A stretch of 64,000 nt of DNA, taken from Doris montereyensis (Eukaryota > Mollusca > Gastropoda > Nudibranchia > Dorididae). Positions within the stretch are counted from its first letter, which is position 1; the number at the start of each line of letters is the position of its first letter. Made by a program: the position numbers and the translations under genes. The notes beneath the pieces are model-generated. The model was not told where the DNA came from, made no database searches, and was given only the letters and a program-made list of their open reading frames with translations. Shown here one piece after another: positions 13,115-24,222 of the stretch. The stretch covers positions 1 to 64,000 of the forward strand of contig JAXRKP010001285.1 of assembly GCA_037039925.1 (NCBI GenBank), written 5' to 3'.

Positions 13115-15345
13115 TCCTTTCCAAAAATGTTAAATTTCTATTCTTCAATGCTTCTTTTATATCTTTCTCCCCACTTTCTCGGATGTCTCCCCTTTTGGTC
13201 TTTTACCTTGCGAATTTTCTTTAGCACTGTATACTGATTTAGCTATTATATTGTCATTTATTCTGTTTACCTGGCCAAACCATCTCAATTGATTTATTTC
13301 ATCTTAGTTTTTATGCCATCTGCTTTGGTTTGATCTCTTATTGTTGTGTTTTTGATTTTGTCTCTTTTAGTTTTCCCTACTACTCTTCTTAGATATTTCA
13401 TTTCAGCTGACTGTATTCTCTACTGTCTAAGGTCCAGGTTTCACTGCCATAGAGGAGAGGACAATAAACTGTGCTGCATACTGCCATTTTGGTTTTTGTT
13501 GACAATTCTTGTTCACCTACACATGCCTTTCCCAGATGGTTATATATTGTCACTTGCCTTTCGGATTCTCTGGCTGATTTCTTCTCTTAGTTTTCCCTCT
13601 GAGTTAATCATTACTCCTACGTAATTGTAGCTTTGAACTTGTTCTAAATTCTCCCTGCCCAATTTAATATTTTGTGTTTTAGTTTCCCTAGTTACTAGCA
13701 TTGTTTTGGTTTTCTTGCATTCACTCTCATTCCTCTTTTATTTAGTTCATTGTTCAAAATGTTGAAATTCGACTTGAGGTCACTTTCTTATTTTCCAAAC
13801 AGAACTAAATCATCAGCAAATGAAAGCGTTGATACATTTACTGGTTTGAGCTTCCACATATCTACATTCATTTTCATCATTTTTGAAGATGCCTTTGCGA
13901 CTGACTCGATAAATGTGATGAACAAAAAGAGGACTTAGGATACAACCCTGTCTTACCCCTATATCTACATCAAATTATGCAGATATGTTTCCAGCTACTC
14001 ACTGAACATGTTGGTTTGTTCTAAAAAACTTTGTAATGGCTTTTATTAAATTTTGCTCTACATTTTTGGACTTCCATGCTTGTTGGCATATTGCATGTAG
14101 TAGTTTGTCTGCCTCTCTCCTTGTTTTTTTAATCATTTCTGGATAAACTTGATCTGCTCCTGGGACTTTTCCTATTTTCACTTTTCTTATAGCTGTTTGG
14201 ATTTCTTCCCATTGAAATATCTACATCTTCAGCTGTCTCCTCTAGATTATTTGTTACTCTTGCTAATTGATCTTTACTCCTTGTTTCATATGTTCTGGGG
14301 GATTATGTAATTTTTGAAAATACTTCTCCACGCTTCCATGATTTGGCTGTCTTATTTCATTATTTCTCCTTTTACTCTTAATTTGTCGTATTGGGAATAC
14401 TTTGGTCTTTCTCATGCTCTTCATTGCCCCCAGAACAGCTTTTACTTTCCTTGATAGCTTTCTTGAAGTCTTTAACTCTTCCCATTGTCCCTGTTTTGCT
14501 TTCCTCACTTCCTTTTGGCGATAGTCCTTTCATTCACGTAATCTATCCTATCCTCTGGCCTCTTTGTTTGCAAGTATTTCTTCCAGGCATCCTTCTTTTC
14601 TTTGATCTTAGTTTTGACATTCTCATTCCACCATGCTGTTCTTTTCCATTTTCTTTAATTTGTTTCCTACCACAGACCTCTTCAGTACAACTCAGGAGTG
14701 TTTCTTTATACAATTGTCACTTTTCTTCTATTGTGCTATCATTTTCAGATCCATCTGCCTTTCACTGATAAATCTTTTTATCCTAGATTGATATTTATCC
14801 GTGTTACTATTGGTTTATTTTAGTTCCTCTTTTTGAGTTTAGTAGCTTTCTTCTTTCCTTTTCTGTTTGTTTTCTTCAGTCAGTAATCTCATTTTGGCAA
14901 TCACTAGGTGATGATCACTAAATATTTCTGCCCTCTGTTTACTCTTGCTTCCAATGTACTGTAAAAAGGGAGCTGCTAACTATTATGTAGCGAAGGTAAT
15001 AACATAAGACAATATGAAAGCCCCAGAGGAACAAAGATGAGACAAATACAAGGAATAGACAGAACAAAAATCCCAGCCACCAGCAGGATTCGGTCCTACA
15101 TTTTCTTTTCCTCGTCCTTTTTTTTCGTTGTTTCTGTAATGGCCAAAAGATCTACTTTAAATTTTTTTTCCATTTCTTCAACTAATTCTAACTCTTTTCA
15201 ATTTATTACCCTAACATTCCATGTTCCAAAATCACAGTTCGTGTCCGTTTCCATTTTCATCGTTGAAAGGTCAAGCCGGTTATATTATATTTATTTCTCT
15301 GCATCAGTTAGGTTTCGAATAAGCAGGGGATTAGCCCACTGTATC
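13115..15345 (-). mobile_element. Non-LTR retrotransposon (LINE), degraded, left copy
   Basis: Read on the minus strand, the AP-endonuclease start FGTWNVR lies at about 15200-15225. A shortened endonuclease with a DHHLVIAKM-type motif follows at about 14890-14930. The reverse transcriptase has PGADQVYPEMIK near 14140-14165 and the catalytic FADDLVLFG near 13810-13835, then a YNYVGVMINSEGKL motif near 13600-13640. The 3' end has the usual basic KRPKG-type tail. Several stops and frameshifts make it inactive. Compared with the right copy, about 450 bp of the central endonuclease is replaced by about 100 bp of unrelated sequence. The clade was not determined. Confidence 0.85.
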
Positions 15346-15510
15346 TTAGGTAGATGGTGGGGCTGCCACCTTGAGGCCTCCTACCAGGCCTTGTTATTTT
15401 CTGCAGGGTTAACTCCCTTAGCCTTTGATCATTCAAGACCAGTCTGCAAGGCAGCAGGAGACTCGTGGATGGCGGGATCATCTAATCTCTTGTCCACTGG
15501 CTGGAAATAG
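15300..15510. repeat. Left arm of LINE 5' flank, inverted relative to 20.72-20.99 kb
   Basis: This non-coding stretch upstream of the left LINE is the reverse complement, with some indels, of about 20725-20990. Shared words include CAGGGTTAACTC and CCTTTGATCATTCAAGACCA on this side. It joins the LINE to the satellite and shows that the two LINEs face each other with the same 5' leader. Confidence 0.8.
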
Positions 15511-18500
15511 GTCTACATAAGATTATGAATCTGTTGATGGAAGTATGGAAATAAGTCTACATAGGTTTCTGAGTCTGTTGATGGAAGTATGGAAATAGGT
15601 CTACATAACTTTCTGAGTCAGTTGATGGAAGTATGGAAATAGGTCTACATAACTTTCTGATTCTGTTGATGGAAGTATGGAAATAGGTCTACATAACTTT
15701 CTGAGTCAGTTAATGGAAGTATGGAAATAGGTCTACATAGGTTTCTGAATCTGTTGATGGAAACATGGAAATAGGTCTACATGTTTCTGAATCTGTTGAT
15801 GGAAGTATGGAAATAGGTCTACATAGGTTTCTGAATCTGTTGAAGGAAGTATAGAAATAGGTCTACATAACTTTCTGGATTTGTTGGTTGATGTATGGAA
15901 ATAGGTCTACATAGGTTTCTGAGTCTGTTGATGGAAGTATGGAAATAGATCTACATAAGTTTCTGAATCTGTTGAAGGAAGTATAGAAATAGGTCTACAT
16001 AGGTTTCTGGATTTGTTGGTTGAAGTATGGAAATAGGTCTACATAGGTTTTCTGGATCTGTTGGTTGACGCATGGAAATAGGTCTACATAGATTTCTGAG
16101 TCAGTTGATAGACGTATGGAAATAGGTCTACATAAGTTTCTGAATCTGTTGATGGAAGTATGGAAATAGGTCCACATAAGTTTCTGAGTCTGTTGATGGA
16201 AGTATAGAAATAGGTCTACATAGGTTTCTAAGGCTGTTGATGGAAGTATGGAAATAGATCTACATAGGTTTCTAAATTTGTTGATGGAAGTATGGAAATA
16301 GGTCTACACAGTTTTTCTGAGGCTGTTGATGGAAGTATGAAAATACGTCTACATAGGTTTCTGAGTCTGTTGATGGAAGTATGGAAATAGGTCTACATAG
16401 TTTTCTGAGGCTGTTGATGGAGGTATGGAAATAGATCTACATAGGTTTCTAAATCTGTTGATGGAAGTATGGAAATAGGTCTACATAGTTTTCTGAGGCT
16501 GTTGATGGAAGTATGAAAATACGTCTACATAGGTTTCTGAGTCTGTTGATGGAAGTATGGAAATAGGTCTACATAGTTTCTGAGCCTGTTGATGGGAGTG
16601 TGGAAATAAGCCTACATAGGTTTCTGAGCCAGGTGATGGGAGTATGGAAATAGGTCTACATAGGTTTCTGAGCCAGTTGATGGAAGTATGGAAATAGGTC
16701 TACATAGGTTTCTGAGTCAATTGATGGAAATATGGAAATAGGTCTACACAACTTTCTGAGTCAGTTGATGGAAGTATGGAAATAGGTCTATATAACTTTC
16801 TGAGTCTGTTGATGGAGTTATGGAAATAGGTCTACATAACTTTCTGAGCCAGTTGATGGAAGTAGGTCTATATAACTTTCTGAGTCAGTTGATGAAATTA
16901 TGGAAATAGGTTTACATAACTTTTTCAGTCAGTTGATGGAGTTGTGGGAAATAGGTCTATATAACTTTCTGAGTCAGTTGATGGAAGTATGAAAATAGGT
17001 CTACATAGGTTTCTGAGCCAGTTGATGGAAGTATGGAAATAGGTCTACATAACTTTCTGAGTCTGTTGATGGAAGTATGGAAATAGGTCTACATAGGTTT
17101 CTGAATCTGTTGATGGAAATATGGAAATAGGTCTACATAACTTTCTGAGTCAGTTGATGGAAGTGTGGAAATAGGTCTACATAGGTTTCGGAGTCAGTTG
17201 ATGGAAGTGTGGAAATAGGTCTACATAGGTTTCTGAATCTGTTGATGGAAGTATGGGAATAGATCTACATAGGTTTCTGAATCTGTCGATGGAAGTATGG
17301 AAATATGTCTACATATGTTTCTGAATCTGTTGATGGAAGTATGGGAATAGATCTACATAGGTTTCTGAATCTGTCGATGGAAGTATGGAAATATGTCTAC
17401 ATATGTTTCTGAGTCTGTTGATGGAAGTATGGGAATAGATCTACATAGGTTTCTGAATCTGTCGATGGAAGTATGCAAATACGTCTACATATGTTTCTGA
17501 ATCTGTTGAAAGATAGGTCTACACATGTATTATCAGACCTTTGATAGAAGTATGGAAAAACGTTTACACAGTTATTCTCTGTCAGTTGATAGAAGTATGG
17601 AAATTGTAATGGGTCTACACCTGTATTCTCAGTCAGTTAATAGAAGTATGGAAACAGGTCTACACAGGTTTCTGAGACAGTTGATGGAAGTATGGAAAAG
17701 TGGTTTACATAGATTTCTGAGTCAGTTGATAGACGTATGGAAATAGGTCTACATAGGTTTCTGAGACAGTTGATGGAAGTATGGAAAAGGGTCTACATAG
17801 ATTTCTGAGTCAGTTGATAGACGTATGGAAATAGGTCTTCATAGGTTTCTGAATCTGTTGATGGAAGTATGGAAATAGGTCTTCATAGGTTTCTGAGACA
17901 GTTGATGGAAGTATGGTAATAGGTCTACATAGGTTTCTGAATCTGTTGATGGAAGTATGGAAATAGGTCTTCATAGGTTTCTGAGACAGTTGATAGACGT
18001 ATGGAAATAGGTCTTCATTATTCATAGGTTTCTGAGACAGTTGATAGACGTATGGAAATAGGTCTTCATAGGTTTCTGAGACAGTTGATAGACGTATGGA
18101 AATAGGTCTTCATAGGTTTCTGAGACAGTTGATAGACGTATGGAAATAGGTCTTCATAGGCTTCTGAGACAGTTGATAGACGTATGGAAATAGGTCTTCA
18201 TAGGTTTCTGAATCTGTTGATGGAAGTATGGAAATAGGTCTTCATAGGTTTCTGAATCTGTTGATGGAAGTATGTAAATAGGTCTACATAGGTTTGTGAG
18301 ACAGTTGATGGAAGTATGGAAATAGGTCTACATAGCTTTCTGAGTCAATTGATAGACGTATGGAAATAGGTCTACACGGGCTTCTGAATCCGTTGATGGA
18401 AGTATGGAAATAAATCTACATAGGTTTCTGTGTCAGTTGATGAAAGTATGGAAATAGGTCTACATAGGTTATTGTGTTTGTTGATGAAAGTATGGAAATA

Positions 18501-20715
18501 TGTCTACATAGGTTTCTGTGTCTGTTGATAAAAGTATGGAAATATGTCTACATAGGTTTCTGTGTCTGTTGATGGAAATAGATCTACATAGGTTTCTGTG
18601 TCTGTTGATGGAAATAGATCTACATAGGTTTCTGTGTCTGTTGATTGAAATAGATCTACATGGGTTTCTGTGTCTGTTGATGGAAATAGATCTACATAGG
18701 TTTCTGTGTCTGTTGATGGAAATAGGTCTACATAGGTTTCTGTGTCTGTTGATGGAAATAGGTCTACATAGGTTTGTGAATCTGTTGATGGAAATATGGA
18801 AACAGGTCTACATAGGTTTCTGAATCTGTTGATGGAAATAGGTCTACAAAGGTTTCTGTGTCTGTTGAAGGAAGTATGGAAATAGGTCTACATAGGTTTC
18901 TGTGTCTGTTGATGAAAGTATGGAAATAGATCTACATAGGTTTCTGTGTCTGTTGATGAAAGTATGGAAATAGATCTACATAGGTTTATGAATCTGTGGA
19001 TGGAAATATGTCTACATAGGTTTCTGTGTCTGTTGATGGAAATAGGTCTATATAAGTTTCTGTGTTTGTCGATGGAAATAGGTCTACATAGGTTTCTGAA
19101 TCTGTTGATGGAAATATGGAAATAGGTCTACAAATGTTTCTGTGTCTGTTGAAGGAAGTATGGAAAATAGGTCTACATAGGTTTATGTGTCTGTTGATGG
19201 AAGTATGGGAATAGGTATACATAGGTTTCTGTGTCTGTTGATCGAAATAGGTCTACATAGGTTTCTGTGTCTGTTGATGGCAATATGTCCACATAGGTTT
19301 CTGTGTCTGTTGATGGAAATAGGTCTACATAGGTTTCTGTGTCTGTTGATGGAAATAGGTCTACATAGGTTTCTGTGTCTGTTGATGGAAATAGGTCCAC
19401 ATAGGTTTCTGTATCTGTTGATGGAAATAGGTCTACATAGGTTTCTGTGTCTGTTGATGGAAATAGGTCTACATAGGTTTGTGTCTGTTGATGGAAATAG
19501 GTCTACATAGGTTTCTGTGTCTGTTGATGGAAATAGGTCCACATAGGTTTCTGTGTCTGTTGATGGAAATAGGTCTACATAGGTTTCTGTGTCTGTTGAT
19601 GGAAATAGGTCTACATAGGTTTCTGTGTCTGTTGATGGAAATAGGTCTACATAGGTTTCTGTGTCTGTTGATGGAAATAGGTCTACATAGGTTTTTGTGT
19701 CTGTTGATGGAAATAGGTCCACATAGGTTTCTGTATCTGTTGATGGAAATAGGTCTACGTAGGTTTCTGTGTTTGTTGACGGAAATAGGTCTACATAGGT
19801 TTTCTGTTGATGGAAGTATGGAAATAGGTCTACATAGGTTTCTGTTGATGGAAGTATGCAAATAGGTCACATAGGTTTCTGTGTCTGTTGAAGGAAGTAT
19901 GCAAATAGGTCTACATAAGTTTCTGTGTGTTGATGGAAGTATGAAAATAGGTCTACATAGGTTTCTGAGTCTATTGATGAAAGTATGAAAATAGGTCTAC
20001 ATAGGTTTCTGAGGCTGTTGATGGAAATATGGAAATAGGTCTTCATAGGTTTCTGAGTCTGTTGATGGAAATATGGAAATAGGTCTTCATAGGTTTCTGA
20101 GTCTGTCGATGGAAATAGGTCTTCATAGGTTTCTGTGTCTGTTGATGGAAATATGGAAATAGGTCTTCATAGGTTTCTGAGTCTGTTGATGGAAATATGG
20201 AAATAGGTCTACATAAGTTTCTGAGCCAGTTGATGGAAGTATGGAAATAGATCTACATAAGTTTCTGAGCCAGTTGATGAAAGAATGAAAATAGGTCTAC
20301 ATAAGTTTCTGTGTCAGTTAATGAAAGTATGGAAATAAGTCTACATAGGTTTCTGAATCTGTTGAAGGAAGTATGGAAATAGATCTACATGGGTTTCTGA
20401 ATCTGTTGATGGAAGTATGAAAATAGGCCTACATAGGTTTCTGAGTCTGTTAATGGAAGTATGGAAATAGATCTACATGGGTTTCTGAATCTGTTGATGG
20501 AAGTATGAAAATAGGCCTACATAGGTTTCTGAGTCTGTTAATGGAAGTATGGAAATAGATCTACATGGGTTTCTGAATCTGTTGATGGAAGTATGAAAAT
20601 AGACCTACATAGGTTTCTGAATCTGTTGATGGAAGTATGAAAATAGACCTACATAGGTTTCTGAATCTGTTGGTGGAAGTATGAAAATAGGTATACATGT
20701 AAATAGGTCTACATA
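15505..20715. repeat. 5.2 kb minisatellite, 44 bp unit with 36 bp variant
   Basis: The unit consists of GGTCTACATAGGTTTCTGA, then a GTTGATGGAAGTATGGAAATA segment in slightly varying form, for a 44 bp period. There are on the order of 120 copies. Variants include CTTCAT for CTACAT (17.8-18.3 and 20.0-20.2 kb) and TGATAGACGTATG for TGATGGAAGTATG (17.7-18.2 kb), so sub-blocks have amplified separately. Open frames across it are unit-length peptide repeats and not genes. Confidence 0.95.
18540..19800. repeat. 36 bp sub-array inside the 44 bp satellite
   Basis: Here most units have lost about eight bases (the GTATGGAA part), leaving a 36 bp period. This equals 12 codons, so frames on both strands stay open and repeat a 12-residue motif. 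The change of period is real, but the open frames follow from it arithmetically. Confidence 0.9.
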
Positions 20716-20724
20716 AATATTCTG

Positions 20725-20990
20725 AGAGGTGACCAAAGGCTATAAGAGTCAACCCTGACAGAAAATAACAACCCGCTGCCATATAGACTGGTCTTGAATG
20801 ATCAAAGGCTAAGTGAGTTAACCCTGACAAAAATAACAAGGCGTGGTAGGGGGCTCAAGATGGCAGGCCTATCATCTACCTAGGATACAGTGGCTAATCA
20901 CCTGATTATCAAAAACCTAACTGATTCAGAGAAATAGAGGCAATATAACCGGCTTGATCTTTCAACGACAAACATAAACGAACACGGACT
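20725..20990. repeat. Right arm of LINE 5' flank
   Basis: This inverted counterpart of 15300-15510 links the satellite to the right LINE. It contains a partial internal duplication: the phrase CAACCCTGACAGAAAATAACAA near 20750 recurs in similar form near 20820. Confidence 0.75.
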
Positions 20991-22640
20991 GATTTTTGGA
21001 TCATGGAACGTTTGGGCAATAAATAGAAAAGAGTTAGAATTAGTTGAAGAAATAGAAAAATTCAAAGTAGACATTTTGGCCATTATAGAAACAAAGAGAA
21101 AAGGACAAGGAATAGAAAATGTAGGACCGAATCATATTTTAATCTTCTCAGGAGTAGATGTCAGAGATAGAGCTAGAGCAGAAGTAGGCCTCCTAGTGCG
21201 TAAAAGGCATGAAAGCTACTAAAAAGTTGGAAAATTATAAGCCCACGGCTATTAGAGGTAAATATTAAACCAAAAGGATGAGAAATTAAATTATTAATAG
21301 CTTATGGACCAAATGAAGACGCCACTAAAGAAGAAAAAGATATCTTCGAAAACGATTTACAAATAGCTGCAGAGAATCTTAAACACAAACAGGAACTATT
21401 GGTTTTAGGAGACTTAAACGCTAGAGTAGGCAACAATGTAGAAACGTCAGGAGTAATAGGTAAAGAAGGAGAGACAACAACTTCTTCAAATGGAGAGAGA
21501 CTAATACTTTAATAGATGTTTGCCTAAAGAATAACATGAAAATACAAACACCTTTTTCTTCATAAAGATATCAACAAATATACAAGAGTAAATGAAGACA
21601 GGTGTGAAAAGTCAATGATAGACTACATAATAGTTAGCAGCTCTCTTCTTTTACAGTATATTGGATGCAAGAGTAAACTGAGGAGCAGAAATATTTTGTG
21701 ATTGTGATCATCACCTAGTGATTGCCAAAATGAGATTACGGACTGAAGAAAACAAACAGAAAAGGAAAGAGAAGAAAGCTGCTAAACCAAAAATAGAGGA
21801 ACTAAATAAACCAATAGTAACACAGATATATACCAATCTAGGATAAATAGATTTATCAGTGAAATGCAGATGGCACAATAGAAGAAAAGTGGCAGGTGTA
21901 TAAAGAAACACTCCTCAGTTGCACTGAAGAGGTCTGTGGTAGGAAACAAATTAAAGGAAATGGGAAAAGAACAGCATGGTGGAATGAGATTGTCAAAACT
22001 AAAATCAAAGAAAAGAAGGATGCCTGTAAAAAAATACTTGCAAACAAAGAGACCAGAGGAAAGGATAGATTACGTGAATGAAAGAACTCTCGCCAAAGAG
22101 GAAGTTAGGAAAGCAAAACAGGGACAATAGGAAGAGTTTGGACAAAGACTTCAAGAAAACTTATCAAGGAAATCAAAAGCTGTTCTGGGCGGCAATGAAG
22201 AGCATGAGAAAGACCAAAGCATGCCCAATACGACAAATTAAGAATGCCAAATGAGAAAAATGAAAGAAGACAGCGGAATGATGGAAACATTGAGAAAGCA
22301 TTTTCACCAATTACATAATCCCCCCAGAACGTATGAAACAAGGAGTAAAGATCAATTAGTAAGAGTAACAACTAATCCAGAGGAGATAGCTAAAGATGTA
22401 GATATATCAATGGAAGAAATCCAAACAGCTATAAGAAAAGTGAAATTAGAAAAAGCCCCAGGAGCAGATCAAATTTATCTAGAAATGATTAAAAACCAAG
22501 GGAGAAAGGCAGACAAACTACTACATGCAAAATGTCAACAAGTATAGAAGTCCAAACGGGTGCCGGACGGCTGGAAAAAGGGAAGAGTAGTACCAATACA
22601 CAAGAAAGGATCAACCATGGAATGCTCAAACTATAGATTG
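20965..22640 (+). mobile_element. Non-LTR retrotransposon (LINE), degraded, right copy
   Basis: On the plus strand the endonuclease shows FGSWNV (about 20993-21010), an AIIETKRKG motif (about 21080-21105), AYGPNED near 21300, GDLNARVGNN near 21410 and SMIDYIIVSSSL near 21620. The start of the reverse transcriptase follows with KAPGADQIYLEMIK near 22450-22495 and a VPDGW..GRVVPIHKKG block near 22560-22610. It is cut off after NYR at about 22638 and carries several stops. Over the shared linker region it is very similar to the left copy (most bases match by eye). The order endonuclease then reverse transcriptase is the standard arrangement for AP-endonuclease LINEs. Confidence 0.85.
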
Positions 22641-23548
22641 AAAATGGAAATAGGTACTAAGGTCTACATAAAGGGAACTTTCATCGTCCTTTATGTAGTA
22701 CTAGTTTTTGCCTAATCCCTCACCTAAGGAAAAAATCACCTCATCCTTCAGTTTTAAAGGGTAATATGGAACCTAGAATTCGGCATTCATAATCAGGTCC
22801 TCAATATTAAAATCAATAGTATCTTTATGTTTCTCTTATACATCTTACTATTGCACTGGAAATAAAACAATTGTTTATGTACACACATACTAAATAAGTT
22901 AGCTCAAGATGAAGTGAACACAATATCAAATTTAATACTTTAAAAAAAAAGAGAACGTTTTATTCAGAATAGTTTTTTCTTCACAATTCATGCTACCTAT
23001 CTTTCCATCAAGGGTACATGCACAATGACACTGACACAGATTTCATCTCTAACACTCCACCACCTGAGGTTAAAAAAGGCCCTAACTGCACTTTGTGTCT
23101 AACCTGAGATTTAAATGGTTACAAATTCTAGTACAATAATAAAGTGTCTGTGAAACTGTGTAAACACATAAATCCACCTGATGTAATCAATCAGGAGAAG
23201 CAAAATATATCGTATAGAATCGAATATGGCTGCAAGCACTATGTTATTTTGTTAGGCTGCTTTGGATTTCTATTTAAAATTTCATGACTACTTTAGTCTT
23301 TTGAATGTAGTAAATGGAAAAGACAAACAAATCAGTTGTACATGAAATGGACGTACACTGTAAGATTGAAACAAGTAAGCCCACTCTTCACTCTTTGACT
23401 TGTGAAATCTCAAGGTGGGGAGAAAAATGGAAATCTTTGTGTAGATTACCTGCACAACTGGAGTTTCTCTACTAAATTAAGGCCCAAAATTAATAAAGAC
23501 AAGAAAGCGAAAGATGTACGAATTTGCTCATTTGTTGGAGTTGAAGGA
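22641..23548. other. Mostly unique sequence, no gene seen
   Basis: The first ~30 bases (ATGGAAATAGGTACTAAGG and TCTACATAA) resemble one unit of the 15.5-20.7 kb satellite. The rest is AT-rich and has no recognised gene. Confidence 0.5.
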
Positions 23549-23850
23549 CAAATCTCACCACATCCCACAAGGACAAATCTCCTCACATCCCACAAGGACA
23601 AATCTCATCACATCCCACACAGCCAAATCTCATCACATCCCACAAGGACAAATCTCATCATATCCCACACAGACAAATCTCATCATATCTCACACAGACA
23701 ATTCACATCATATCCCACAAGGACAAATCTCATCATATCCCACAAGGACAAATCTCATCATATCCCACAAGGACAAATCTCATCACATCCCACACGGACA
23801 AATCTCATCATATCCCACAAGGACAAATCTCATCACATCCCACACAGATT
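23549..23850. repeat. 25 bp minisatellite, about 12 copies
   Basis: The unit is GGACAAATCTCATCATATCC plus CACAA. Copies differ at a few sites (CACA/CATA, AAGG/ACAG). Confidence 0.95.
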
Positions 23851-23894
23851 ATTGAGAGTTTAAAAGACGATATATTATATAGACCAATTTATTT

Positions 23895-24222
23895 ATTTGT
23901 TTGTTTATTGATTTGATTTGATTTGATTTACCCCCACATCCACAATCTCTGGGTTTTCAGTAGGATTCTTAATATTGCCCGGACTGCCATGTAAACAGCC
24001 AGGGGGATCTTTAACGTGCAGTGTTGTGATCTGCACACGGGACCTCCTTTTTTATTGTACGTCTCCAATGGGACTAGTTGTCGATCCACCTATCTGGACC
24101 AGGGGGGTAGATTTTACTTGAAAAATTTCGAGGAAATTGTGCAAAGGTCAGCGGGGCTCGAACCTATTGCCTTTTGGTTGAGAGGCCGACACCTTGCCTC
24201 TGGACTACTGGGAGACCCCCAT
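23895..24222 (-). mobile_element. tRNA-derived SINE, family 1, copy B
   Basis: This is the best copy. On the minus strand the tRNA-like head has a canonical B box, GGTTCGAGCCC (about 24155-24165 region), with the preceding CGGCCTCTCAACCAAAAGG. The body ends in an (AAATC)4-like tail, seen on the plus strand as TTGATTTGATTTGATTTGAT at about 23908-23928. Confidence 0.85.

Noticed and set aside
13346..15510. Plus-strand open frames of 60-157 codons across 13.3-15.5 kb
   Set aside because: They are antisense shadows of the minus-strand LINE, whose endonuclease and reverse transcriptase motifs are readable on the other strand.
19183..19722. Protein with 12-residue repeats (DLFPSTDTETYV type)
   Set aside because: The 36 bp satellite period is divisible by three, so all frames are open on both strands; the frame closes where the period returns to 44 bp.
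23402..23863. 153-codon frame over the 25 bp minisatellite
   Set aside because: Repeat peptide (SHHIPQGQIS type) caused by the array; two overlapping frames give equally long products.
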